Shown here one piece after another: positions 23,940 to 35,710 of a stretch of DNA of 64,000 bases (positions within the stretch are counted from its first letter, which is position 1; the number at the start of each line of letters is the position of its first letter). Location: positions 14,632,001 through 14,696,000 of the forward strand of contig OX387193.1 in NCBI GenBank assembly GCA_947561395.2, read 5' to 3'. The notes beneath the pieces are model-generated. The model was not told the DNA's origin, did no database searches, and saw nothing but the letters and a program-made list of their open reading frames with translations. This stretch comes from Buxus sempervirens. Lineage: Eukaryota; Streptophyta; Magnoliopsida; Buxales; Buxaceae. The position numbers were made by a program, and so were the translations under genes.

Positions 23940-25745
23940 TGTAGACACCCCAAATTGCATTACAGAATGAGAAAGTAATAAAAACATGTAATTAGAGATT
24001 AAAACAGGTCAAAAATGCATAAAAACTGACAAAACAGGCTTTGCCCGTATTGGATTCACGGGCCGGTCGCGACCGAGGTTGCTCTACGGTCAAGGGCGCC
24101 CGTATTGAAAATACGGTCACCGTTGGACCTTAATTCTTTTACGGTCACTAAAGACTCGTGCGAGTTTTATCCTTCTCTCGATTTCCGAGCTTTATCTTTA
24201 GTCCAATATATCTTTAAATGAGCGAATTACGTATTTTATTCACTGAAGCCACCTTGGTTGGCTATGGATGGGCATTATCTCTGTATTTCACTCTATCTTA
24301 AGGACCAGGATATATCCTTCTGGACCAGCCTTGCCCCTGTGCTTGCCTATAAATAGAGGTGAGATTCTCAAGCTAAGGGCCACGAAATTTTGAAGAATCA
24401 AGAGCTCCAAGAGAAGAAGAGGAACCCCTGCTGCTTTGCTTGCTCAATCCAGGTAAGTCCCTTTTCCCTTTTATTTTCTGTCTTCAATTCTAGATGTAAT
24501 AGGATCATCTCCATTGCTGTAGAATAAGGCCATCTTTTTATTCTGTATTCCTAAACTTGTCTCCAAGTACCTCAAGAGTCTCTCTAGCCGTAAAACGTGA
24601 AGAGAGAGCTAAGGGAAAAGTGAACAGGTGGATCCCTAGAATAGAACCCCATATCTGTTTTCTCCTTTTTTCTAGAATAAAGCCTGTGATTGTATTTGTA
24701 TAACCAAACCTATCTCCAAGTACCTCAAGAATCCTCTCTAGCCGTAAAACGTGAAGAGAGAGCTAGGGGAAAAGAGAACAGGTGGATCCGTAGGGTAGAC
24801 CCCCATGTGCTCTAAACTGTGAGATGTGGCTATTTTAAATATCTTGATCATGTTTTAATGCTTTTTATGATATATCTGAATGAATACATGAATCCATGAT
24901 GTTTATAGCATGAGATCCCCACTTTTTTATAAAATTTGGATTTTCCACACTTTTGCACCTACAGCACTGTTTTCGTGATTTTTGTGAGATTAGGTTAGGA
25001 TCTTGGATTTATCATGATCAATATGGTAGATCTGAATCCAGAAGCCTGAAAATAAATTCTAGGGTTTCATGATATGGTTTTTAAATCGTTTTTCATTATT
25101 GAGAGAAGACCCTACGGTCTAAGTTCTCCCCTTTTGATGTTCTTCATCAACATGGGTATTTTTGGGTTTTATTTCTTGATTTAATGTGAAATTTGGCTTT
25201 ATCTATATCCTGGACTATTCAAGTTCAATTTTGAAATATTTTACAAAAATCATATTTTTCTAGATTTCTAGAATTTGACTTGAAGCCAGATTTTTGGATT
25301 TTTCACTTTAAATTGATTTTATTTGATTTTATCTCAATTTTATTTTGATCATGAAACCCTAGGAATGGTATGATCATATTTGAAAGTTCTGGATCAATCA
25401 GACTATTCATATGAAAAAATCATACAATTTTGTATTTTTTGTGATTTTTCATGATTTTTATAGCAAGCTTTTTCCTTTATTTTAATATGAATAATACCTG
25501 GCAACCACTTTGTGTGGATGAATAGGGGTGCCTAACACCTTCCCCTGTTCATAACCTAATCCCCTTACCCATCTCTGGTTGTTTTTTTAGGAGGGTTATT
25601 TTTACCCTAAAATTTGCCTTTTGTGCTTATTTAATATTTTGGTGTCCATTCACACTTAAATTGAATGGTGGTGACTCTTTGTTTATTTAATCCCATGTAA
25701 TGATTGAGGAAGTCATTAGATATTGATTTTTTCCCATGTCTCACA
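23940..25745 (+). mobile_element. LTR F (Tat-type), plus strand
   Basis: 1806 bases, TGTAGACACCCCAAATTGC to CCCATGTCTCACA. The flanks CTAAT (23935-23939) and CTAAC (25746-25750) look like a target duplication with one change, so it is probably a solo LTR. It has a palindromic patch with CCCGTATT/AATACGG-type words (24045-24150), a TATA box (24348), a donor CCAG/GTAAGT (24453), repeated leader words with CTCTAGCCGTAAAACGTGAAG, and GGTGGTGACTC near the 3' end. Confidence 0.75.
24348..24356 (+). promoter_or_regulatory. TATA box of LTR F
   Basis: TATAAATAG, about 200 bases after the palindromic patch and about 105 bases before the donor. The minus-strand F copies keep the same box. Confidence 0.7.
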
Positions 25746-26631
25746 CTAACTGATCTATTTTAGGTACCCTAGGGCAACAAGGGAAGAGAACCTGATTTCT
25801 GAAAGCCGAATCTATTTTAGATGCCCACAGGCAACTAGGAGAGAGAACCCTAATGGATCTAAAGACTGATCTATTTTGGCCGTCCTAAAACGACCGGGGA
25901 AGAGAACCTTAATGACCGAATCTATTTTAGCTACTCGCAGGTAACTGGGAGAGAGAACCCTATATTTTTTTTTGAAAGTTTATTTTTCTGAAAGCTAATC
26001 TATTTTAGTCGCTTAGAAGCGACTGGGAAAGAGAACCCGGTTTAACTGGTCTATTTTAGCCGCTTTCGACCAACTGGGAAAGAGAACCCTAATAAATCTT
26101 GAAGATTGATCTATTTTGGCTGTCCTAAGACGACCGGGGGAGAGAACCCTGACAACCGAGTCTATTTTAGCTACCTGGAGGCAACAAAGGAAGAGAACCT
26201 GATTTCTGAAAGTTGATTTATTTTAGATACCCGCAGGTACCTGAGAAAGAACCCTAATGAATTTTGAAGACTGATCTATTTTGGCTATCCTAATACGACG
26301 GGGGATGAGAACCCTGACAACCGAGTCTATTTTTGCTGCCCGAAGGCAACAAGGGAAGAGAACTTGATTTCTGAAAGCTAATTTTTTCTGAAAGCTGATC
26401 TATTTTAGTCGCTTAGGAGCGACTGGGAAAGAGAACCCGGTTTAACTGGTCTATTTTAGCCGCTTTCAAGCAACTGGGAAAGAGAACCCTAATAAATCTT
26501 GAAGATTGATCTATTTTGGCTATCCTAAGACAACTGGGGGAGAGAACCCTGACAACAGAGTCTATTTTAGCTGCCCGGAGGCAACAAGGGAAGAGAACCT
26601 GATTTCTGAAAGTTGATCTATTTTAGATACC
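25746..26631. repeat. Tandem repeat region of a Tat-type element (first part)
   Basis: About fourteen units of 55-75 bases alternate CTATTTTAGCTGCCC-like words with AGAGAACCCTAAT-like words. The units fall into a few types that recur in order, so this is a higher-order array. The array is split by LTR F (26632-31486) and continues at 31487. Confidence 0.85.
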
Positions 26632-28534
26632 TGTGAGACATGGGAAAAATCACCGGGATGATTTCCCCTCCGTCTGCACACGGGCTCAATGCAAAATTGG
26701 GAGAGTCGCCACCATTCAGAATTTTGGGGTGCGAATGGACACCAAAAGATTCAATCAATAAGCAAAAATAGCTAAAAGACAAATTCTAGGGTAAAAATAA
26801 CCCTACTTGAAAATCAAATCCAGAGATGGGTAAGGGGATTAGATTATGAACGGGGGAAGGTGTTAGGCACCCCCATTCACCCACACAAGGTGGTTGCCAA
26901 GTGTTTGTTCATGCAAAAAAGATAAGAAAGCTTGCTAAAAATCATTAAAAACATTGGAAAAGAATTAAGCCAATGTGTGATATTTTCACATGAGGAATCC
27001 AAATGGATTCTAGATCCTCTTTTATGTCAATATCACTTCTGGAATATAAAAAAAAAGGAAATCCAAAGCAAAAGTTGCACAAAACCAAGTTGAGTTAAAT
27101 CCGGAAAATTCGGTGAAAAGTAATGCCATTTGTCTTGAAATCATTCAAAACCAATTTTAAATTGAATCAAACCAAATCCATTTGAAAGATCATGGTAAAT
27201 AAGAGACTCATGCAAAATTTCAAGTAAATCCGGTTGAAATCCTAGGAGTTATGCTCCTTTAAAGTTGCTGCTGGGGAAAATCAAAAGTGATAAGCATGCA
27301 AGTTTGGAAAATCACCTAGAAAACTCCACTCCATAAAAATCCACGAAATTTGGTGTGATTGAAGTCTGTATGGCTATATTTTGAACGAAACTAGCCTCAT
27401 ACAAAAATTCATTCGGATGTGCCTTGGGTGGTCTCTCTAACAGGCCCCGAAGATCACAGATTTACCCAGAAAAGTACTGATGAGCAGCTCTGGGTAAATC
27501 TGTTACCAATAATACAAATGGAGTCAACAAATTATGAAACCAACTGTATTTGAAAATAGACTCATATAGGAGTGCCCAGAAACAAAAATCACTCGAATCG
27601 GACTTAAAACGAACACATGGCGCTCCGTCGAAGTGACAAGTTTCGTATTTAAACCTGAACTGTCCAATCAACTTCGACAGAGAGGTGTCAAAAATACACT
27701 CAATAGAAATTAATGAAATTTGGTAGGCATAAACTAGACAACCTCGCCTTTCCCATGGTTCTAGAATCACTCCAAAATTCATCCGGACGATGAAGTTATG
27801 AGTGTCTGAAGTTGGGGTATAGTTGCTGTCAAGTTAGGCCTTACTTGAACAAAACCAACTCAAAACTGTGATAAAGTGTGTGTGATTCGTGCAAGATGAA
27901 TCCAAATCTTTTAAAAACCTTTTTAAAAACATTCCAGAATTGATTGAGGCCATTTATTTCAAATTTATCACAATAAATGTAATAAACCCAAAATATGAGC
28001 CTATCCCGCCAAAACGGGTGCAATGTATGTGCAAGTGTGAAGAATCATACAAGAATAATATAGCAACCTAGCATGCATTCATCTTCATCAAAATAAGATT
28101 CTAAAACAACCTAGGGTTCAGTTCCATTATCGTTTCCCTTAGTTCTCTCTCCCCGTTAAACACGGTTCTTCAAGATAATCTTGGGGTACTTTGAATATGA
28201 AACGGGTTTCAATCATTCAAAAGGCTTATGCAAGATAGGTTCTAGCACTTGGATCAATCCCTAGTCTCGTTTCTCCTAGATCCCGCCTTCACGTTTTACG
28301 GCTAGGGGGAGTCTTGAGATACTTTGAGCCAGGGAAGGGTTTTCATATACATAGAAGGCCTTATTCTACAGAAAGGTAGAAGAAGAGATCTAGATCTAGG
28401 AATGTAAATACAAAAAATAAAGAAGTGGTTTGAGGCTTACCTGGGGTTCTGGAAGCAATCCGGCAGCGGTTCCCTTCTTCACTCAGAGCTCTTGGATCTC
28501 CAACTTATTGGCCATTTGCTTGAGGAGGAGCCTC

Positions 28535-28543
28535 CTATTTATA
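28535..28543 (-). promoter_or_regulatory. TATA box of minus-strand LTR F
   Basis: TATAAATAG read on the minus strand, with the donor CCAG/GTAAGC about 95 bases downstream (28440). Confidence 0.65.
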
Positions 28544-29154
28544 GGAAAAGGCTAGGCTTAGGGTTGGTGTGATGGTAGACACAAAATAATGTCTATAGCC
28601 CATGTAGACACCTGATTTTTGCACCCCAAAAAATGCAGAAAATGAAAATTTTAATTAAAAAGTCAAACCCTGAGGGGGCTGAAATTTGACTTTTTGATCA
28701 AAAGAGAATTGGCCATCAAACTTCATCTCATTGAAAAGAGCATTTCGACACGGTTCCAACACAATTGAGTTTGCTGGAATCGGGGTCCGGATGAGGAAGT
28801 TATGACCCGGTCAAACTTTTGGGGAAAAGTTGACTTTCTGCTCGACTCTAATTCAGCTGCCAAACTTGATCCCAGTGGATAGGTGATTTCGAGCCGGTTC
28901 CAACAACACTAAGTTTGCTGAAATCGGACACCGAATGAAGAAGTTATGCGCAGTTGAACTTTCAAGAAAATTGCCCATGTGGCAAAACAGCAGCAAAAAG
29001 GTAGAATAAATTATTAAAATAAATAAAATAATTGTTTAATAATATTTTAATAAATATCTGAAGATATTTTAATATAATAATCATTAAAATCGAATAAAAT
29101 CCGTTTAAAAATCAAATTTAATAAAGTGTTTCAAATCCAGCATTTAAAAAACGT

Positions 29155-29345
29155 GCTGACCTGTATTTGAAGTACGGGCGAGGCATGCCCGTATTTCAAA
29201 TACGGGCGAGCTTCTAGAAGGGGACGCGTGTCGCTGTATGGCGGGACACGCGTCCCGTACGGCCGATTTTGCGAGATTTGGAAATGTGCGTTTTTCGCCC
29301 GTATTTGAATTACGGGCAAGGCACGCCCGTACTTGAAGTACGGGC
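29155..29345 (+). repeat. Interrupted palindromes upstream of the TATA box of LTR D
   Basis: CCCGTATTTCAAATACGGG, CCCGTATTTGAATTACGGG and CCCGTACTTGAAGTACGGG are three near-perfect palindromes of 19 bases, with a related CTGTATTTGAAGTACGGG at the left end. The TATA box lies 15 bases after the last one. Confidence 0.85.
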
Positions 29346-29359
29346 ACGAAAATTTTGCC

Positions 29360-29368
29360 TATAAATAG
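29360..29368 (+). promoter_or_regulatory. TATA box of solo LTR D
   Basis: TATAAATAG directly after the palindrome array; the donor-like site follows at 29741. Confidence 0.7.
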
Positions 29369-31242
29369 AGAGGCCACCCCCCTCATTTCAAAAAGCCTTC
29401 CTCTTGGCCCTCACCCTCTCCCTCTTGTCCTAACCACGGCCAACCCCTGCCCAGATGCTGCCACCCCAGTTCCAAATACCAGAATACCCAAAATACCCCT
29501 GAAATGCTGCCAAACCTTTTCCCTTTCATCTGTTAAACATAGAAAACCCAAAGAACCCCTTTCAAATCCCAATTCAAGAAATCCATAGGAGCGCGGAAGC
29601 GCTGCCAAATTCTACCCACCATCTCTACCTTTTTCACCCAAAGAGAGGAGGTCCTTTTCAAACCTATTTTGGGGAGATCAACGGGAGTGCGGGAGCGCTG
29701 CCAAAATTCTCGGAGATCCACAACACACAAAAACTGACAGGTATTGATACTGTAAGTATTTTAATCATTTTAAATAAATTGATTTTAACATCCTTTCAAG
29801 TCTCTTCATTTCTGTACTTATTTTTCAGTCTTTTATATTATCTCTAACCCGTTTACTGTGTTTGGCACGTCATGAGAGACCCCATATAAGAAGGATATCT
29901 CCCTACGGAAAAGGAAGAGAGTGGGATTACAAAACAAGATAATATAATATGCAAATTAACATGGTCTGATTAATTGGTATCATCTGAAAATGTAAGAGGG
30001 GTTTGTCCTCTTTGAATTATCCAATGTAACCCTATCCCATTTCCTCCTTCCCTTCTTCTAAATGCTGCATGGAATGTGGGAAAGTGACCCCATCAAATGG
30101 AAAAAGAGGCACTTCATCTCATTACCAAACATCAAGGGAGAAGGGGATTTGAATACAAATCAAGGCATTTGCATAATAAGAATTGTGCGAGAACCTTGGC
30201 AGAAGTCGCCGGAGCCCCCAGGAGACCAACCAAGTTGATCCCCAGCAAAATCGGCACAAAACAGCAAAATTGGGCACAAACCGTATACTCAGAACGGGCA
30301 AGGAGTGACCGTAGCTAATCTACGGTCTGAACTGAACCATATTAAATTTACGGTTCTGGCCAGACCGTGAATTAAATACGGTCATTTGATAAAGATAATT
30401 TAAAAATCAATTTCTTCGGCCCGGGTGGACCCAAATCCAACCCGAATCGGTCGGAACCGACCCTTAAGATATTTTGGGCCATTTTAAGCCCATTTGTGGA
30501 CCGTGGACCTAAATAGGCCCACCAAGACCCCCCTCTGGGCCTACTCATGAGGCCCATATTTGACTGGCCCGAACCGGGCCCGTTTTCAACAAACGGGCCC
30601 CAGGCCATTTGATCTCTGGCTCATGGGCCCATTCCAAGCCCACTAAGCCCAAACAAATTGTAAATAAATAAAATTTAAATAAATAACCAAATGGGTTACA
30701 CAATAACCCAACTGGGCCCCAGGCCCAACCATGGCAGCCCACGGGTCTTCCAACGGGATCCGGGTCCGACCCACTTCATCTAAATAAATAAGAAAGATAA
30801 AATCAAAATAAAAGGGACCCACACCTTCAGAGGGCCCCGCCAGACCTAATAAGGCAGCATGCTGGTCTAGGAAGGGTGAGATTGACTCAAAAACCAGAGA
30901 GACCCGAGGGACCCGTCAAACCGACGGGGCGGACCAGGGTGTCTTTAAGACTTTCCCGAACCGTAACCTAGGACTTAGCTAGATCTCTAATAAGCCGCAG
31001 ACCAGACTTAGACCCGGTTAGGGCAAAACCGTGTCTGCCTGCACTCTCAGGCAGGGGTGACTCCGAATGTCCCGAGGCACGCACAAAAAGTGCGCCTGGT
31101 GTACGATCTAGGCCAGGTTTTGGTGCGCACAGCCCACCAACCTTAACCCTAAGGCTATTTCCGATATTTCCCCTCATTTAATGAGGGACATGATGGTAAA
31201 AGTGAAATCTCTCGGAAAACCCTAATTTTGAGCAAAACTTAT

Positions 31243-31385
31243 GTATCCGGCATATCAGGTCGGATACAAAAGGGCCTTAATGTATCCGGTATATAATGCC
31301 GGATACGCTAAAGCTTTCTTGTATCCGGTATTTTCCATCGGATACAAAGAGAGGTACTTGTATCCGGCCTGAGTTGTCGGATACA
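31243..31385 (-). repeat. Four tandem interrupted palindromes in LTR F
   Basis: Four units of 24-25 bases open with GTATCCGG and close with CGGATAC: near 31243, 31282, 31321 and 31360. Each could form a hairpin with a stem of six to eight pairs. Relative to the LTR they lie upstream of the TATA box. Confidence 0.85.
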
Positions 31386-31486
31386 AGTAAAAACTTATTT
31401 TCTTCAAATTTTGTGCTGGCTTTCAAGGAGATAATGATTTTTGGTGATTATTGATCATTTTGACAGTGCAATTTGGGGTGTCTACA

Positions 31487-31735
31487 ACACCCGCAGGTAC
31501 CTAATAAAGAACCCTAATGAATTTCGAAGACTGATCTATTTTGGCTGTCCTAAGACGACCGGGGAAGAGAACCCTAGTGATCGAATCTATTTTAGCCACC
31601 CGTAGGTAGCTGGGAAAGAGAACCCTATTTTTTGAAAACTGATCTGTTTTAGCCATTTGGCAAGAGAAGAGAACTTGGGCTAAGCTGATCTATTTTAGTT
31701 GCTTAGGCAAGAAAAGAGAACCTTCAATTTAAAGG
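31487..31735. repeat. Tandem repeat region of a Tat-type element (second part)
   Basis: It continues the array of 25746-26631 (CTATTTTGGCTGTCC, AGAGAACCC words) on the far side of solo LTR F. Confidence 0.85.
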
Positions 31736-31828
31736 GTTTTGTTTTGAGCTTAAACTCACAGGGTTGGACCATGCGGGGTCTCCGCAGGGGGTGAGCTGAA
31801 AAGCAACACCCAGGGTTGCCTTAACCAA

Positions 31829-32158
31829 ATCCGGACTCAATCGTCGATGGTTTCGGCAATACAAAGATTCGGCTAGTAGTACCCTGACGTTCCGCAGCCA
31901 ATATCTGATTCAACCACCAGCAGCTTTGGTGTCACTAACAAGGGTAGGCTATGCCAGGACGCTCCTCCACCAATATTCGACTCATCCGTCAGTGGTTTCG
32001 GTGCCCTAAGATTTCATCTAGTAGTACCCGGACGCTCCACAGCCAATATCCAATTCAACCACCGGCGGCTTTGGTGTCACTAATAGGGGTAGGATATGCC
32101 AGGACGCTCCTCCACCGATATCCGACTCATCCGTCGGCGGTTTCGGTGCCCTAAGATT
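31829..32158. repeat. 145-bp tandem repeat, about 2.3 copies
   Basis: GGTTTCGG recurs at 31849, 31994 and 32139. Units carry CCAGGACGCTCCTCCACC and GGCTTTGGTGTCACTAA-like words. The flanking 32159-32500 has no recognised gene and is probably internal sequence of the same element. Confidence 0.8.
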
Positions 32159-32500
32159 GGACTGACTGATCTTGGGAAGATACAGACGGGTGTGATCTGA
32201 GCTCAAAGTCTTGGGTGTTTTAAACACTTGCTGGGTTTCACGATCTCAATAAGAGAGATGCAATTAAATGAGATTGGGTGGTCGTGGCGACCAGGAGTAT
32301 TGCAATTAATGAAAAGAGATGGTTTGTCGGAGACCGAGTTGCCCTATTTTGGAGGGAATTAATTCTTTTATTTCAAATTCTTGTCTTGTTAAGTTTGAAC
32401 AACATTTCATAACGAAAAGAAAGTTCATGCTTAATCAAAAGAGCCATCATGGCACATAGTACATCATCATGCTTTAATCAAGATACAACAAAGCCAAAGT

Positions 32501-33281
32501 CTAGCTAGGTTGGTCATCATCATAGTGGGAGGACACGTCTTGCCTCCTCAAAGCTCGTAGAAGCTTGTTCTGCAGACGTCGGTCCTCCTCAGCACGCTTG
32601 CGCACTAATTGCATTTCATGTTGCAAGGCCATATTGGCTTGCCTACTCTCCTGTTCTAAATCCACATAAGCTGAATGGATACGGGAGTGGGTCTCCTACA
32701 GTTCGGCGACCCTGTCCCTATATGTGTTAGGGGGTGGAACTGGAATGTCACTTGACGCGACAAGCTGAAGAGGGGGAGGGCCGTCGTGGCAGAATTCCCA
32801 AGCTATCCATTGCTCGTAGTCTCAAAAGTGGGATTGGGTGAAAATGTCCTCCTAGTACACGCACACCGTCTTCCATTCTATCAACAGTTGTTTCCTCAGC
32901 TCCTTGGTGAGCAGGCCAATCAGATTGCCAATATCGTCCTTGATCGGGATTCCCTACAGCTTCCCAAACTGTCTCAGAACCCGAATTAGATAGTACGGCA
33001 TAGCGTGGGTAAGGCCTATCAAGGCAAGGCACTCTCTTTTCTTGAAAGCCAAGATGGGGGTGTAGGTGAAGTTGAATGTACCCCACCATCGGATGTCTGT
33101 TTCTCCCTTCAGATGGAGAAAGTGGTTGAACCAGTCCTCACGAACAGGTAGGTCTGGTTTGATCTCTCTTCGGGCTAGCCATATGATGTTATCATAGGCT
33201 ACCCCATAATGTGCACTGACGGGTGATGACACCATCAGGTGGTCTTGCAACCAAATGTGGAGAAGGGGAGCGCACCCTTAA
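32501..33281 (-). pseudogene. ORF1-type protein fragment of a Tat/Ogre-type element
   Basis: Minus-strand reading contains YDNIIWLARREIKPDLPVRE, DWFNHFLHLKG, WWGTFNFTYTPILAFKKREC, LALIGLTHAMPYYLIRVLRQ and an acidic/basic C-terminal coiled-coil-like stretch (ALQHEMQLVRKRAEEDRRLQ) ending HYDDDQPS. Proteins of this sort are encoded ahead of gag in Tat/Ogre elements (from memory, a domain catalogued as DUF7745). The N-terminal side is cut by the D-type LTR at 33282. Function unknown. Fossil with several breaks. Confidence 0.6.
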
Positions 33282-34166
33282 TGTGCGCACCCGATTTCGG
33301 TTGCAGGACGAGGCGCATGCAAATTGATGCGTGCCTCAGGATTTGTTTGGAGTCTCCACTGCCTGATGGGATGCAGGCAGACACCTGGGTGCCTAAGTTC
33401 TTCTACTAAGGCTTGGTCTGCGGCTTGAGATTCTAAGAAGGTTCTCGGTTGCAGTCTGGGGAAGTCCGTAGACACCCCAGTCCACCCCGTCAAGTGACGG
33501 GTCCCATAGGTTTCCCTGGTTTGAGTCAACTCTGGTCTCTCACTCACCCGATTCCTATTCCAGCATTCGATTTAGTTAAGTCTGGCGGGACCGCCAAAGT
33601 GGTGTGGGTCCCTTTACTTGATTTTATCTTCTTTAGCTTAAAGTGAGATGAGTCTGCATGGGCGGGCCCTGTTGGAAGGCCCGCGGATTCCTTTGTGGGC
33701 CAAGTGTGGCCCACATGTTCCTTGGTGGGCCAAGTGTGGCCCTTTGGTTCAATTTGACTTGATTTTTATTTTGAAGTTCAAGTTGGATTGTTAAGTGATT
33801 TCCATGCCAAAGTGGGCCGGATTGGTTTGCGGGCCCCTTATGTGGGCCCACATGGTGGCCAAATAATTTTATTAGATTTATCTTTTTAATTTGCCAAAGT
33901 GAGTTGGACACTGGGCTTGAGGCCCGTAGTCCAAATCTGGGCCCGTAAGCCCAAGTTACCAAAAGTTAGGGTTTGCACCCTTCCTTGGTTCGGTTGGTGG
34001 GCTTTGGCGGGCTCGGTAGGCCCTTGCCCTTGGTCTCAGCCAAACCACGCATTTCATGCATCAATTTCACAAGTCTGGTTCGGGCGGACTGTTTTAGGTT
34101 TGGCCCCCCCCGGTTTAATCAATTAATTTTACTTATCTTGATTAAGTTGCATGCATACATTTCATT
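33282..34166 (-). mobile_element. LTR D fragment, minus strand
   Basis: On the plus strand it starts TGTGCGCACCCGATTTCGG, the reversed 3' terminus of the D family, identical in type to the start of the solo LTR at 36697. It follows that LTR through the GGGCCC-rich part up to AAGTTGCATGCATACATTT, then meets element B integrase. Only the last third of an LTR is present. Confidence 0.8.
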
Positions 34167-35240
34167 GTGACATGTAACCATGGACTTTTTGTCTGGATTG
34201 CCTTTGACAGCAAAGAAGGAGGATGCTATTTGGGTTACTATTGATAGACTAACTAAGTCAGCACATTTCTTACCTATGAGCACTACACAGCAGTTGAAGT
34301 CTTTAGCTGAATTGTATGTCAGAGAGATAGTGAGACTTCATGGAGTGCCAGTATCCCTAGTGTCTGACAGAGATGCACGATTCACGTCACACTTTTGGTA
34401 TGCATTTCAGGCAACATGGGCACGAAGCTTAGTTTCACTACCAGCTATCATCCTCAAACAGAATGACAGTCTGAGCATATCATTCAGACATTAGAAGATA
34501 TGCTGAGGTGTTGTGTTATGGATTGGGGAGGCAGTTGGAATCAGCACCTGCCATTGGTGGAGTTTGCCTATAATAATAGATATCAGGCGAGTATTCAGAT
34601 GGCACCATTTGAGGCACTATATGGCAGAGCGTGTAGATCCCAAGTGTGCTGGGTGGAAGTTGGAGAAAGACAACTTATTGGGCCGCAAATTGTACAGGAG
34701 AATATTGAAAAGATAAATTAGATTATGCAGAATATGCTTACAGCCCAGAGTCGTCAAAAGAACTATGAAAACACTAGAAGGAGGGATTTGCATTTCGAGA
34801 TTGGTGATTCGGTATTTCTGAAGATATCTCCATCTCGTGGGATTAAGAGATTTGGCAAGAAAGGGAAGTTGACTCTGAGATATATAGGTCCATTTGAGAT
34901 TGTGGATACAGTGGGACTGGTGGCATACAAATTGGCATTGCTTGCACAGCTGGAAGGAGTTCATGACGTATTCCATGTTTCTATGTTGAGGAAGTACGTG
35001 CATGACCCTACTCACATCATCCAGCATGAGCCACTGGTAGTGCAAGGGGACTTGACATATGAAGAACATCTGGTTGAGATCTTGGACAGACGAGAGCAAG
35101 TCCTACGTACTAAAGTAATTCCACTAGTGAAAGTGCTTTGGCAAAATCACACAGTTGAGGAGGCCACTTGGGAGTTGGAGTCAGAAATGCAGAGGAAGTA
35201 TCCACATCTATTTCCAAAGTTGCAAGGTAAATTTCGATGA
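34167..35240 (+). pseudogene. pol: Integrase and chromodomain-like tail of element B
   Basis: Integrase core motifs are seen in order: MDFLSGLPLTAKKEDAIWVT with IDRLTKSAHFLP, LVSDRDARFTSHFW, then [20 protein letters not shown], the KKYGK-like [37 protein letters not shown], and a tail [20 protein letters not shown]. This closing tail is the reduced chromodomain of Tekay/Del-type elements, thought to guide integration to heterochromatin. It runs directly into the polypurine tract. Fossil, a few breaks. Confidence 0.9.
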
Positions 35241-35254
35241 CGAAATATTTTTTT

Positions 35255-35266
35255 AGGAGGGGAGGA
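35255..35266 (+). other. Polypurine tract of element B
   Basis: AGGAGGGGAGGA immediately precedes the TG of the right LTR, the normal priming site for second-strand DNA. Element A has the identical 12 bases at 52037-52048. Confidence 0.93.
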
Positions 35267-35710
35267 TGTAAGACCCCAAATTTTCCTAAATATAAAAGTA
35301 AATTAATAATTAATATTATTGAGGGTTTTAATTGATAGAAATATTTTATTAATGTAGGTGATATCATAATTAGTGGAGATCCAGAGTTGGGCACAGATCC
35401 GACCGTCTGATCGTAAGATATCAAGGTATGATTAATATTTTATTTCTGAGGAGATATGATTGGGCGTGTGTGTGGATTCTAATGCATGTGAGATGCGTGG
35501 GATTGATGATATATATAAATAAGTTAGAATACCTAATAGCATACGAGTGGAATACCTAAAGCCGTATTTTGCTTGTATTCATCAGCCGCAAAAGAGAAAG
35601 AGAGAGAGAGACCATGAGCGAACAAACGACTGAAGAAGAAGAAGAGAAGAAGAAGAAGGAGGAAGGGAGGATGTTGGTCTTGTGATCTTCATCGTCTAGA
35701 GAGTGTCTTG
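35267..35710 (+). repeat. Right LTR of element B, first part
   Basis: TGTAAGACCCCAAATTTTCC begins right after the polypurine tract and follows LTR B (AGTGGAGATCCAGAGTTGG word, TATA box TATATATAAA at 35510, purine-rich leader). It stops at GTGTCTTGC, where a large block begins; the LTR resumes at 60618. Confidence 0.9.
35702..35710. other. 9-bp direct repeat, left copy
   Basis: GTGTCTTGC is repeated exactly at 60618-60626. The right copy carries on in LTR B (GTGTCTTGCATTTGTAAAC aligns with GAGTATCTCACGTCTGTGAG of LTR B copy 1), so the nine bases are duplicated around an insertion. Nine bases is the usual duplication of Mutator-like elements. Confidence 0.75.

Larger units (their letters stand above)
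28603..31131 (+). mobile_element. Solo LTR D (Tat-type), inserted in LTR F
   Basis: 2529 bases, TGTAGACACCTGATTTTTGC to TTTTGGTGCGCACA, with a perfect 5-bp duplication GCCCA (28598-28602 and 31132-31136). The uninterrupted F sequence at 60240-60280 reads straight across the site, confirming the insertion. It contains two 147-bp-type units, a palindrome array (29155-29345), a TATA box (29360), a donor ACAG/GTATTG (29741), a GGGCCC-rich U5 and CAGGCAGGGGTGACTCC. Confidence 0.95.
26632..31486 (-). mobile_element. Solo LTR F, minus strand, itself interrupted by solo LTR D
   Basis: On the plus strand it starts TGTGAGACATGGG and ends GGGGTGTCTACA, the reverse complement of the LTR at 23940-25745. 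The flanks ATACC and ACACC differ at one base, and the tandem array continues on the other side. Removing the 2.5-kb insertion leaves about 2.3 kb, longer than the plus-strand copy. It holds a TATA box (28535-28543), a donor (28440) and a palindrome array (31243-31385). Fossil. Confidence 0.88.

Noticed and set aside
25746-26631. Regularly spaced repeats that could be mistaken for a CRISPR array
   Set aside because: Plant nuclear DNA; the spacers are themselves repeats, unit length varies and there are no cas genes.
23940-31486. The two LTR F copies as the two ends of one element
   Set aside because: They are in opposite orientation, and each has its own target-duplication-like flank with the tandem array continuing across.
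34617-35099. A 160-codon minus-strand frame
   Set aside because: Antisense shadow of the element B integrase and tail.
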